12,449 nucleotides of DNA, from contig JAPLDC010000400.1 of NCBI GenBank assembly GCA_026391935.1, forward strand, positions 1 to 12,449. The letters run 5' to 3'. The translations under genes were made by a program, and so were the position numbers. Shown here piece after piece: positions 1-7,456 of the stretch; the first letter of the stretch is position 1; the number at the start of each line of letters is the position of its first letter. The stretch is from Bacteroidota bacterium (GTDB lineage Bacteria; Bacteroidota; Bacteroidia; 2-12-FULL-35-15). The notes beneath the pieces were generated by a model that did not search any database, had not been told where the DNA came from, and worked only from the letters and a program-made list of their open reading frames with translations.

Positions 1-2
1 CA

Positions 3-65
3 TTCGGAGTGAAAGAAGGCGACAAAATGTACCGTCCGAAAGCGGAGAGAGCAGAAATTTGGTAA
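3..65 (+). CDS. C-terminal end of an unidentified protein (partial)
   Basis: An open frame enters from the left edge and reads FGVKEGDKMYRPKAERAEIW before a TAA stop at 63-65. The charged, in-frame peptide ending just ahead of a good terminator hairpin suggests the real 3' end of a plus-strand gene. The other two plus frames do not end this way: one stops at once and the other runs on through the terminator. Twenty residues are too few for me to name the family, so no function is given. Confidence 0.6.
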   Translation, partial: FGVKEGDKMYRPKAERAEIW

Positions 66-90
66 TAGTATTTGAATATTTTTATAAATG

Positions 91-127
91 AAAAAACACC
101 TTGTTAGAAAATAGCAAGGTGTTTTTT
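91..127. terminator. Bidirectional intrinsic terminator between convergent genes
   Basis: A perfect 13-bp stem pairs 91-103 (AAAAAACACCTTG) with 115-127, around an 11-base loop at 104-114. It has an A-tract on the left and a T-tract on the right, so it would act as a rho-independent terminator on both strands. It serves the plus-strand gene ending at 65 and the minus-strand gene whose stop codon begins at 128, directly against the stem. Confidence 0.85.
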
Positions 128-364
128 TTAGCAGTTTTTACGATAGAGATTGTATTCTTCTTCTCCGATCGCCACCCAATTTTCTTTGTAATCAAAAGTC
201 ATATCATGCAGGAAATTCCTGTCGGGCATTATGTTCACTATATAACGATGAAGTACATTTTTGCTTCCTATTATTTGGATCTCTTCCCACTCTTTATCTG
301 AAATGATCTTAAAGTATGATCTGTTGTTCAGATATTTTCGAAATTGAGGATATGCTATTTCCAT
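128..364 (-). CDS. Small hypothetical protein, 78 aa
   Basis: I do not recognise this protein. It starts with ATG at 364-362 and encodes 78 residues rich in aromatic and acidic residues, with no signal peptide or membrane segment, so it is probably cytoplasmic. It ends in Asn-Cys. The start lies 3 bases past the stop of the secreted-protein gene at 368-943, so the two are probably cotranscribed and perhaps translationally coupled. The stop abuts the bidirectional terminator at 91-127, which supports this being a real transcribed gene. No Shine-Dalgarno sequence is visible ahead of it. The composition looks like a normal soluble protein, but without a homologue this remains a hypothetical call. 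Confidence 0.6.
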   Translation of the reverse strand: MEIAYPQFRKYLNNRSYFKIISDKEWEEIQIIGSKNVLHRYIVNIMPDRNFLHDMTFDYKENWVAIGEEEYNLYRKNC

Positions 365-367
365 CTT

Positions 368-943
368 TTAAAAGTCAGGGCAAGTTGTTGCAGTCTTTCT
401 TCTGAAACTGATCTTTTTAAACCAATGTTCTTTGTGATGTTTTGTCTTCTTATTATTTTGTTTGACCACTTTTTTTTCTTCACCGCTCCCTGCAATTCCT
501 TTTTCTAGAATTGGTTTAGGAGGTGAAACGGGTTCTGCTTTTTTTTCTTCTGCTGGTTGTGGTTTATCTGCTTTATGAATTAAAGTATCACGAACTGATC
601 TGCTGGAAGCATTTTTAATATCAGAAACCACAATTGGCTCTTCTGATTTTTCAACATTTGTTTTTTCTGAAACAAAAGTATTCTCATTTTGCTTGCCTGA
701 AGAAACAGGAGAACTTGTTTTTACAGCATTGAAATTTTGATATTTAGGCGTATTGAAATCACTTTTGTCTGCGACTTTATTACGTTTGCTTAAATAGCTG
801 AAATAATCCGCTTTATTTGCAACTTGTTTTTTATTCCAGTTTGGACAGGCATCGCTTGCAGGTTTTTCAGGAATTGTTTGTGACAATAATGGCGTCAAGT
901 ATGATCCTTGTGCCAAAAACAGAAATATGAGCGCCTTTTTCAT
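368..943 (-). CDS. Secreted Lys-rich low-complexity protein with terminal CP motifs
   Basis: This 191-residue protein has an N-terminal signal peptide (MKKALIFLFLAQGS..., cleavage probably near Ser21-Gln22), so it should leave the cytoplasm. The mature part begins with a short block containing Cys33-Pro-Asn-Trp and an aromatic KADYFSYL stretch. A long Lys/Glu/Pro/Ser-rich region of low complexity, probably disordered, follows (about residues 60-160). The protein ends with a basic segment (HHKEHWFKK, FRRK) and Cys188-Pro-Asp-Phe. C33 and C188 are the only cysteines. The start is supported by AAGGA 7 bases upstream (955-951 on the minus strand), one of the few Shine-Dalgarno-like sites in the window. 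The 78-aa gene follows after 3 bases. I do not know the function. The basic tail could bind an anionic envelope polymer, but that is inference. Confidence 0.7.
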   Translation of the reverse strand: MKKALIFLFLAQGSYLTPLLSQTIPEKPASDACPNWNKKQVANKADYFSYLSKRNKVADKSDFNTPKYQNFNAVKTSSPVSSGKQNENTFVSEKTNVEKSEEPIVVSDIKNASSRSVRDTLIHKADKPQPAEEKKAEPVSPPKPILEKGIAGSGEEKKVVKQNNKKTKHHKEHWFKKISFRRKTATTCPDF

Positions 944-1034
944 AATATTATCCTTTTGTCAATAACGTATCAATATTACCAATTAGTATTTTTATATTTA
1001 CATTTTGTATAAATTTTTTTGAAATTCAATTCAA

Positions 1035-3932
1035 ATGCACTCATTCCTCGAAAAGACCGTTGATTACCTTCATGAAAAATACGGTGACGATATTAGTGAA
1101 CTGTGCATTGTTTTACCCAATAGAAGAGCAGGTTTATTTTTAAAGACGCATTTCTCGAACAAACTAAAAAAAACATTCTGGAGTCCTGAAATATATGCCA
1201 CCGAAGATTTTGTTGCCTTATTGGCTGAATTGGAGATAGCCGATTCGACAACCCTTTTATTTGAATTGTTTGAAACAGTAAAGCATATCGGTAAAAGAGA
1301 TGTTGAAACGTTTGATGAATTTAGCAAATGGGGACAAATATTATTGAGCGATCTGAATGAGATCGATAGATATCTGGTAGATTCAAAACAATTATTCGGA
1401 AACCTCAAGGATATTAAGGAGTTGGAGGCTTGGAGTTTGAATAGTGAAGAAACATTAACCGATTTTCAAAAACAATATCTTGAATTTTGGAAATTATTAG
1501 GTGAATATTATACTGATTTTTCGAATCGTTTGCTTTCGCAACATCAGGCATATCAAGGATTGGCATACCGCATTGTTGCAGATAAAGTGGAAGAAAGAGT
1601 GGCGAAACATCCTTGGAAGAAAATTATTTTTGCCGGATTTAATGCGCTTAATAAAGCTGAGGAAATTATTATCGGGAAATTATTGAATTCCGGAAAGGCG
1701 CAGATCATTTGGGATACTGATTCATACTATATCAATAATGTCAATCAGGAAGCAGGAAGGTTTATCCGGAGATATCAGCAGTCGGGGAAATTTTCTAAAG
1801 GTGTTTCTTCTGATGCTACAAGCGATGACAGAAATATTATCATCGAGGAAACATTATTATCCAACGAAAAGAAAACCATAACTGTGATCGGTGCGGCTAA
1901 GAATATCGCACAAGCGAAGGTGGCAGGCAGTATTGTTTCTGAAATTCAAAAGACCGATACCGCTCTCAAAGCAACAGCTTTGGTTTTGGCGGATGAAAAT
2001 TTATTGTTTCCTGTTTTACATTCGCTACCCGAAAACCTGAAGGACATTAACATTACGATGGGGTATCCTTTAAAATTTACTCCCGTTGCCGGTTATTTTG
2101 ATATTGTTTTTGCCATGCATGAGAACGGATCAAAATTCGCGAAAGGCAAATCGAACTACAGTTTTTACCACAGTGATATTGTTAAGTTTTTGAGTCATGC
2201 CTATACGGCAACATCCTTGATCACCGTTTCAAAAGAATATTCAATACGCCCGGTTTTACAAGCAATACAGGAACGGAATATTGTTTTTGCAAATGTGAAA
2301 ATGTTGGCTTCCATTTTTTCTGAATTTAATTGTGATAAAGAATTTGAAGTGTTGCATCCTGTTTTTAAACAGTGGGAAACATCTACTGATGCGATTGCAT
2401 GTATGCATTATTTAATTGACACATTAAAAAACGGAATTGTTCTTCAGCAGGATAAAAAGGATGAAAACAAAGCGAGTTTAGAATTGGAATATCTATTTGC
2501 ATTTACAAAGATCATTAAACGTATTCATGTGTTGATGGGCACTTATCCCGAATCAATCACAGATCTGAAAACTCTGCGAGGAATTGTAAATCAAATTGTA
2601 AGAACTGCTACTTTGCCTTTTTATGGTGAGCCCTTGATGGGCTTGCAGGTAATGGGAATGCTGGAAACACGGACCCTTGATTTCGAAAACGTGATTTTGC
2701 TTTCTTGTAATGAAGATATTCTTCCATCCGGAAAATCTGTTAATTCTTTTATTCCGTTTGAGCTGAAACGTGTTTTTGGATTGCCAACCTACAGCGACAA
2801 AGATTCCATTTTCTCTTACCATTTCTACCGATTGTTACAGCGGGCAACAAACATTTATTTATTGTATAATACAGAAAGTGATGCTTTGGGTAGCGGAGAA
2901 AAAAGTAGATTTTTAACTCAGCTGATCTATGAATTGCCAAAAGTAAATCCCAATGTAACGATCACAGAAAAGCTGGTGAGCATCCCGGTCATCAATAATG
3001 GTTTTGATAATAAAATAGTGATAGAAAAATCGCCTTTGATTCTTGAAAAGTTAAAAGCAAAAGCGGAATATGGATTTTCTCCTTCTTTGTTGAATATCTA
3101 TCGCAATTGTTCTTTGCAGTTTTATTTTCATGCGATAGCCGGTTTACGTGAAGTGGACGAAGTGGAAGAGACAATCGGTGCCGATACGCTTGGAAATATT
3201 ATCCATGAAGTATTGGAAACATTCTATAAACCATTTGTCGGGAAGAAAATTCAAGTAGTTGATATACAGGAAATGAAAAAGCTGGTGGACTCAACAACGC
3301 TTGCTTTGTTTAAGAAACAGTATAGTGAAACAGAAGTGAGTTACGGGAAGAACCTGTTGACCTTTAAAGTGGCTCTTAAATTCATTTATAATTTTTTAGC
3401 ATCCGAAATAGAGTCGATTAAAAAATCTGAAAAATCAGGACAACCGATTCTTATCAAAGCCTTAGAACAAGATCTGGAGAGTAGTTTTGTTATTGGTTCA
3501 CAAAATATTAAAATAAAAGGAAAAGCGGATCGTATCGATACGGTTGGTAGTTTAACCCGTATTGTTGATTATAAAACAGGTTTGGCCGACAATAAGGAGT
3601 TGAAATTTGATGATTGGGAAGCCATCCGTTTGGATGTAACGCTCTCCAAAAGTTTTCAATTGCTGACCTATGCCTGGCTGTATCAGAAAATGAATCCTGA
3701 AATAAAAGAGAATATTGTTTCAGGGATCATCACATTCCGAGAATTAAGTGCAGGCTTAAAGACTGTAAAAGTGAAGGATTCAACGAATCTTGATGTCTCT
3801 GTTCTTTCTGAATTCGAAATACAATTACGACAATTACTGTCTGAAATATTTGATACTGAATTACGTTTTACCCAAACAAATGATAGTGACAATTGTGAGT
3901 ATTGTGCTTTTAAAGGGATCTGTAACAGATAA
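1035..3932 (+). CDS. AddB-like PD-(D/E)XK nuclease with 4Fe-4S signature
   Basis: A 965-residue protein resembling the AddB subunit of AddAB helicase-nucleases, which process double-strand DNA ends for RecA-dependent repair in the cytoplasm. The C-terminal nuclease domain is clear. It has a motif-I-like segment GNIIHEVLE (His724), KADRID with Asp832, VDYKTG with Asp845 and Lys847, and the Q-x3-Y motif at Gln875-Tyr879. Cys692, just ahead of the domain, and Cys954-x2-Cys957-x5-Cys963 at the extreme C terminus match the four cysteines of the AddB iron-sulfur staple. The N terminus reads CIVLPNRRAGLFL. I see no Walker A (GxGxGK) there, so the helicase-like part is probably not an ATPase. The partner AddA is not in this window. 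ATG at 1035 is the start and has no Shine-Dalgarno sequence. The gene is divergent from the secreted protein at 368-943. Confidence 0.9.
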   Translation: MHSFLEKTVDYLHEKYGDDISELCIVLPNRRAGLFLKTHFSNKLKKTFWSPEIYATEDFVALLAELEIADSTTLLFELFETVKHIGKRDVETFDEFSKWGQILLSDLNEIDRYLVDSKQLFGNLKDIKELEAWSLNSEETLTDFQKQYLEFWKLLGEYYTDFSNRLLSQHQAYQGLAYRIVADKVEERVAKHPWKKIIFAGFNALNKAEEIIIGKLLNSGKAQIIWDTDSYYINNVNQEAGRFIRRYQQSGKFSKGVSSDATSDDRNIIIEETLLSNEKKTITVIGAAKNIAQAKVAGSIVSEIQKTDTALKATALVLADENLLFPVLHSLPENLKDINITMGYPLKFTPVAGYFDIVFAMHENGSKFAKGKSNYSFYHSDIVKFLSHAYTATSLITVSKEYSIRPVLQAIQERNIVFANVKMLASIFSEFNCDKEFEVLHPVFKQWETSTDAIACMHYLIDTLKNGIVLQQDKKDENKASLELEYLFAFTKIIKRIHVLMGTYPESITDLKTLRGIVNQIVRTATLPFYGEPLMGLQVMGMLETRTLDFENVILLSCNEDILPSGKSVNSFIPFELKRVFGLPTYSDKDSIFSYHFYRLLQRATNIYLLYNTESDALGSGEKSRFLTQLIYELPKVNPNVTITEKLVSIPVINNGFDNKIVIEKSPLILEKLKAKAEYGFSPSLLNIYRNCSLQFYFHAIAGLREVDEVEETIGADTLGNIIHEVLETFYKPFVGKKIQVVDIQEMKKLVDSTTLALFKKQYSETEVSYGKNLLTFKVALKFIYNFLASEIESIKKSEKSGQPILIKALEQDLESSFVIGSQNIKIKGKADRIDTVGSLTRIVDYKTGLADNKELKFDDWEAIRLDVTLSKSFQLLTYAWLYQKMNPEIKENIVSGIITFRELSAGLKTVKVKDSTNLDVSVLSEFEIQLRQLLSEIFDTELRFTQTNDSDNCEYCAFKGICNR

Positions 3933-4028
3933 TTTTTATTTCTTTAAATGTATCTTTCCTACAAGTGCCGCATTATTAAACTAAATTAATTGTAGACGGT
4001 GAACGCAAATCATAAATCTGATACCGAA

Positions 4029-4559
4029 ATGAAACAGGAATTGCAGCAAATAGAAGCTGCAAAGGAAGATCCTGCTTGTTTTGCTGTGCTTTATGATAGG
4101 TATTATAAACCGATTTTTGTGTTCATTCATAGGAGAACAGACAATGAAGAGCTGACAGCGGACATTACTTCTCAGGTTTTTTTGAAAGCCTTAATCAATA
4201 TTAAAAAGTATGAATTTAAAGGTGTACCGTTTTCTGCCTGGCTTTTCAGGATCGCTTTTAATGAGATCAATATGTATTTTCGGAAAAACAATGCAGAAAG
4301 AGTAGTGAGTCTTGATAAAAATGGTGTGATTCAAATAGCGCAGGAAGTTGAAATAGATGAAAATACAGAAGGACTAAAACAAATGATGAATGCCTTAAAA
4401 CGGATGGATGCTTTGGAGATACAACTTATAGAGTTACGGTTTTTTGAAAAACATTCTTTTGCGGAAGTATCCGTAATAGTTGGGATCACAGAAAATAATG
4501 CAAAGGTAAAAGTGTATCGTATTTTAGATAAATTAAAAAAAATATTGAGCAAAAAATAA
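4029..4559 (+). CDS. ECF-type RNA polymerase sigma-70 factor
   Basis: A 176-residue sigma factor with only regions 2 and 4. Region 2 runs from about residue 17 to 88. It contains FAVLYDRYYKPIF, the core-binding stretch ELTADITSQVFLKAL, and the -10 recognition stretch FSAWLFRIAFNEIN. Region 4 (about 115-174) contains the helix-turn-helix HSFAEVSVIVGITENNAKVKVYRILDKLKK. It should direct RNA polymerase to a specific regulon. I chose ATG 4029 because MKQELQQIEAAKED lines up with the usual ECF N terminus. An in-frame GTG at 3999 would add 10 residues and cannot be excluded. The stop overlaps the start of the next gene (TAATG), so the two are coupled. A weak -7-like TATCTTTC lies at 3951-3958. No classical anti-sigma gene is adjacent. 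Confidence 0.9.
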   Translation: MKQELQQIEAAKEDPACFAVLYDRYYKPIFVFIHRRTDNEELTADITSQVFLKALINIKKYEFKGVPFSAWLFRIAFNEINMYFRKNNAERVVSLDKNGVIQIAQEVEIDENTEGLKQMMNALKRMDALEIQLIELRFFEKHSFAEVSVIVGITENNAKVKVYRILDKLKKILSKK

Positions 4560-4810
4560 TGTCAAAGTTGAAATTCAATATCGATAAACCGGATCTGCAA
4601 GATGAGCAGATCAATAAACACAAGGATTTTAATAAACTGATCTATAATTATCAATCAGCTACAAAACCCTTGTACAAAACACCTTTGTATAAAAACAAAA
4701 AAGTGTTCATTGTCATTTTATTGATCTTGTTGGTGATGTATGTGATCGTTGAGGTTTTGGAGAAAGGGGAGGATGGTAAAACTCCGGTTAAGCAGGAGCA
4801 AGGAAAATAA
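4559..4810 (+). CDS. Small single-pass membrane protein coupled to the sigma factor
   Basis: An 83-residue protein whose ATG shares its A with the sigma factor's TAA stop. It has a polar, Lys/Asp-rich N-terminal part of about 48 residues, including DKPDLQDEQINKHKDF. One hydrophobic helix follows at about residues 49-66 (VFIVILLILLVMYVIVEV), then a short charged tail. By the positive-inside rule the Lys-rich N-terminal part (YKTPLYKNKK just before the helix) should be cytoplasmic and the tail periplasmic. Overlap with the sigma gene and this layout suggest a job in sequestering or regulating the sigma factor at the membrane. It has no recognisable zinc anti-sigma motif, so that role is inference. 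The gene ends 14 bases from the convergent response-regulator gene, with no terminator between. Confidence 0.8.
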   Translation: MSKLKFNIDKPDLQDEQINKHKDFNKLIYNYQSATKPLYKTPLYKNKKVFIVILLILLVMYVIVEVLEKGEDGKTPVKQEQGK

Positions 4811-4824
4811 TTTTAAGTTTAGTA

Positions 4825-5520
4825 TCACTCCACAAACTTATAGCCAACACCCCTTATAGAATGAAAATGGATTGGTTCCCGCTGATTTATTTCAAAATGC
4901 TTTCTAAAAGCAAGGATATAATTATCAATTGTACGTGAGGAAGGGTAAGCATATTTACCCCAAACAGAATCCAGAATTTCTTCTCGTGAAATAACTTCTC
5001 CTTTGCGTTCGATGAGTAATTTTAAAAGTGCAATTTCCCTTTTTGTGATCTCAGCTTTCCCGTTTACCCCTGTAATTTCATAGGTAACAAAATTGATCGT
5101 ATTGTTTCCAAAAGAATATGTTTCTAATGACTTTTCTGTCTCTTTTTGTTGGCTTCCCCGTTTGACCAAGATCTGAACCCTAAGAAGTAATTCTTCCAAA
5201 TTAAATGGCTTTGTCAGATAATCATCTGCTCCTAATTTTAACCCTTGAATTTTATCTGCACTGGAGCCTTTAGCTGTTAAGAATAGGATCGGGACTTCGG
5301 TATTTTCTTTGCGTATCAATTCACAAACATCAAAACCATTCATTTCAGGTAACATCACATCCAGCAGTATGAGGTTAAAGTTTTCTTTGTGAAATTCCTT
5401 TAGTGCATCTATGCCGGTTGTGGCAGTTGAAACAAGGTATCCTTCCAGTTCCAGATTTAACTGAATTGTCTTTAGGAGGTTTTCCTCATCTTCTACTAAT
5501 AGGATACGCTTTTGACTCAT
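4825..5520 (-). CDS. OmpR/PhoB-family DNA-binding response regulator
   Basis: A complete 231-residue two-component response regulator. The receiver domain (about 1-120) has the acidic pocket Glu10-Asp11, the phospho-acceptor Asp54 in LILLDVMLPEMNG, the switch Thr82 and the conserved Lys104 (LTKPF). The winged-helix effector domain (about 134-231) ends with the typical SSRTIDNYILAFRKHFE recognition-helix region and SIRGVGYKF wing. Phosphorylation by a histidine kinase should drive dimerisation and promoter binding. No kinase gene is next to it, so it is an orphan within this window and its signal is unknown. It is transcribed divergently from bshA across a 262-base spacer. A -7-like TATATTTG sits only 7 bases ahead of the ATG on the minus strand. 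Confidence 0.95.
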   Translation of the reverse strand: MSQKRILLVEDEENLLKTIQLNLELEGYLVSTATTGIDALKEFHKENFNLILLDVMLPEMNGFDVCELIRKENTEVPILFLTAKGSSADKIQGLKLGADDYLTKPFNLEELLLRVQILVKRGSQQKETEKSLETYSFGNNTINFVTYEITGVNGKAEITKREIALLKLLIERKGEVISREEILDSVWGKYAYPSSRTIDNYILAFRKHFEINQREPIHFHSIRGVGYKFVE

Positions 5521-5527
5521 GTTATTG

Positions 5528-5535
5528 CAAATATA
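5528..5535 (-). promoter_or_regulatory. Possible -7 box for the response regulator
   Basis: TATATTTG on the minus strand matches the Bacteroidota TAnnTTTG consensus fully. It ends 7 bases before the ATG at 5520, so the transcript would have almost no leader. The nearest upstream TTTG is only 13 bases away, shorter than usual for the -33 element. The consensus also occurs by chance in AT-rich DNA, so this is tentative. Confidence 0.3.
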
Positions 5536-5703
5536 AAGGTTTTATGGTCAAATGGTATACCTGACATTTTGAAATAATTTTTTCTTTCACATGGTTTTTC
5601 CATTCAGGGTACTGCTACATTTTTTATTTTAATCGAAAAGGTTCTTCCTTCCATTATAATTTGACAAAGCATATTTTGGTCGGGGAATTAGTTTTAAAAT
5701 GGC

Positions 5704-5711
5704 TAAATTTG
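5704..5711 (+). promoter_or_regulatory. Possible -7 box for bshA
   Basis: TAAATTTG matches TAnnTTTG and lies 71 bases ahead of the bshA ATG, which would leave a leader of roughly 65 bases. A candidate -33 element, TTTG at 5675-5678, is 25 bases upstream, a little farther than the usual 17-23. Confidence 0.35.
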
Positions 5712-5782
5712 TAGTGTTAAAATAATGGTGACCAGAATCATAAAGCGTACATAAACACCAAAACACTTTAGCAATTTGAATT

Positions 5783-6928
5783 ATGAAAATAGGAATTGTA
5801 TGTTATCCCACATTTGGTGGTAGTGGAGTTGTGGCAACAGAGCTTGGGAAAGCATTGGCCGAAAAGGGACATCAGGTGCATTTTATAACCTATAGTCAGC
5901 CGGTGCGGTTGGATTTCTTTTCTGATAATTTATTTTATCACGAAGTTTCAGTTTCTGATTACCCTTTGTTTGAATATCAGCCCTATGAACTTGTGTTATC
6001 AAGCAAATTGGTGGATGTTGTAAAATATGAAAAACTGGATCTGTTGCATGTACATTATGCCATTCCACATGCCTCTGCGGCATATATGGCAAAACAAATT
6101 TTAGCATCGCAAGGAATAAATATTCCATTTATCACCACACTGCACGGAACGGATATTACCTTGGTTGGAAAAGATCCTTCCTTTGAACCTGTCATTACTT
6201 TTGCGATCAACGAAAGTGATGCTGTAACAGCAGTTTCCGAAAGCTTGAAAAAGGATACGTATGTGAATTTCCCGAATGTGAAAAAGGATATTCAGGTGAT
6301 TCCCAATTTTATTTGTCTGGAGGATCATAAATCCGATAATAATCAATGTCATAAAAAGATGTACGCTCCCAATGGAGAACGTTTATTGATCCATGTTTCC
6401 AATTTCAGAAAAGTGAAACGTGTGGAAGATGTATTGAGAATTTTTGATGTAGTGAGAAAAAAAATGCCGGCAAAATTGATCCTCGTGGGTGATGGTCCTG
6501 AAAGAGGAAATATTGAAAAGCTTTGCAGAGAGCTGAATACCTGTGAAGATATCAAGTCATTGGGGAAAATTGTGAATCCTGAACAAGTATTATCCATCGC
6601 GGATCTATTCTTGTTGCCATCTGAAACAGAAAGTTTTGGTTTAGCAGCATTAGAAGCCATGGCAAGCAAAGTGCCTGTGATATCAACTAATTCCGGTGGT
6701 TTGTCTGAGGTCAATAAAAATGGATTCAGTGGTTATATGAGTAATGTGGGTGATATTGAAGACATGGCAAAAAATGCTATTCATATTTTGAAAGATGACG
6801 CAACGTTGAATCAGTTTAAAATCAATGCCTATGAACAGGCAAAGAAATTTGATATCGCTAAAATATTACCGATGTATGAGAAACTTTATACAGAGGTATT
6901 GGCTAAAAATAAGATCCTTGTAAAATAG
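5783..6928 (+). CDS. bshA: N-acetyl-alpha-D-glucosaminyl L-malate synthase BshA
   Basis: BshA is the first enzyme of bacillithiol synthesis. It transfers GlcNAc from UDP-GlcNAc to L-malate in the cytoplasm with retention of configuration. The 381-residue length and two-lobe GT4 (GT-B) layout fit the family. The N terminus MKIGIVCYPTFGGSGVVATE (GGSG at 12-15) and the segments FITYSQPVRLDFF and HVHYAIPHASAAYMAKQI are characteristic of BshA. The C-terminal nucleotide-sugar site has the E-x7-E motif Glu283-Glu291 within ETESFGLAALEAMA. The gene is complete, starting with ATG at 5783 without a Shine-Dalgarno sequence and ending with TAG. The other pathway enzymes, BshB and BshC, are not in this window. 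It is divergent from the response regulator and probably cotranscribed with the small exported protein that follows. Confidence 0.95.
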   Translation: MKIGIVCYPTFGGSGVVATELGKALAEKGHQVHFITYSQPVRLDFFSDNLFYHEVSVSDYPLFEYQPYELVLSSKLVDVVKYEKLDLLHVHYAIPHASAAYMAKQILASQGINIPFITTLHGTDITLVGKDPSFEPVITFAINESDAVTAVSESLKKDTYVNFPNVKKDIQVIPNFICLEDHKSDNNQCHKKMYAPNGERLLIHVSNFRKVKRVEDVLRIFDVVRKKMPAKLILVGDGPERGNIEKLCRELNTCEDIKSLGKIVNPEQVLSIADLFLLPSETESFGLAALEAMASKVPVISTNSGGLSEVNKNGFSGYMSNVGDIEDMAKNAIHILKDDATLNQFKINAYEQAKKFDIAKILPMYEKLYTEVLAKNKILVK

Positions 6929-6961
6929 GATCTGCTCAAAAAAGTGTTTAATCCTTACAAA

Positions 6962-7456
6962 ATGTTAGCAAGAAATATTTTTATTTTATTGCTCCCGATT
7001 TTACTTTCAACATTTATTTGTGAAGGGCAGAATACCTTGGTACTCGATAACTATAAAGTTTTTGGATTCAAACGCATCCGCTTTTGTGAGGGAGATATTA
7101 TTACTTTCCGGCTGCACGACTTTAAAAAAAGATATAACGGAGAAATTCTTTTGATCACCGATTCTACAATTGCAGTAAAAGGTATGGAAATCCCTTTGAA
7201 AATGATCGATGTTGTTTATATTGAAAGAGGTAATTTTCTAACAAAAAGTTTTTCGCATGTATTTATATGGTGTGGCTTGGGATTTATCCTTTTAGATACC
7301 GGAAATAATTTAATCGCTAATCGTCCTACTGTTGTTGAAAACCGTGCAGTTGTTGCCGGTGGTTCATTGATTGTTTTGGGATTTACAATGAAAGCAATCA
7401 CTCACAAAAAATACAAAATAGGAAACAGGAATACACTCAAAGTATTTGCGAATTAA
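6962..7456 (+). CDS. Hypothetical exported/membrane protein, 164 aa
   Basis: I do not recognise a named family. From ATG 6962 the protein begins with a clear signal sequence (MLARNIFILLLPILLSTFIC, cleavage likely near EGQ). A small beta-rich part follows: GDIITFRL, NGEILLITDSTIAV and IPLKMIDVVYIERG. This layout, a property-setting strand pattern with an ITDSTI core, is common in small Bacteroidota envelope proteins. Two hydrophobic segments (VFIWCGLGFILL and AVVAGGSLIVLGF) suggest membrane anchoring near the C terminus. An in-frame GTG at 6944 would add six residues. I prefer ATG 6962 because it puts the signal peptide at the very N terminus. It starts 33 bases after bshA, so it is probably in the same transcript. 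Its stop shares TTAA with the convergent gene at 7453-8058. Confidence 0.75.
   Translation: MLARNIFILLLPILLSTFICEGQNTLVLDNYKVFGFKRIRFCEGDIITFRLHDFKKRYNGEILLITDSTIAVKGMEIPLKMIDVVYIERGNFLTKSFSHVFIWCGLGFILLDTGNNLIANRPTVVENRAVVAGGSLIVLGFTMKAITHKKYKIGNRNTLKVFAN

Larger units (their letters stand above)
5521..5782. other. Divergent spacer between response regulator and bshA
   Basis: This is the longest gene-free stretch in the window at 262 bases. I see no coding frame, RNA gene or stable hairpin. It must hold the promoters of both flanking genes. The 8-base palindrome GGTATACC lies at 5554-5561, and TTGACA occurs at 5661-5666 without an obvious matching -10 element. The two -7-like boxes are listed separately. 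Confidence 0.5.

Noticed and set aside
3999..4028. GTG start for the sigma factor
   Set aside because: It would add 10 polar residues before the normal ECF N terminus. ATG 4029 fits the family better, though this cannot be settled from sequence alone.
5661..5666. TTGACA as a sigma-70 -35 box for bshA
   Set aside because: No TATAAT-like element follows at 16-18 bases, and promoters in this phylum use TTTG/TAnnTTTG.
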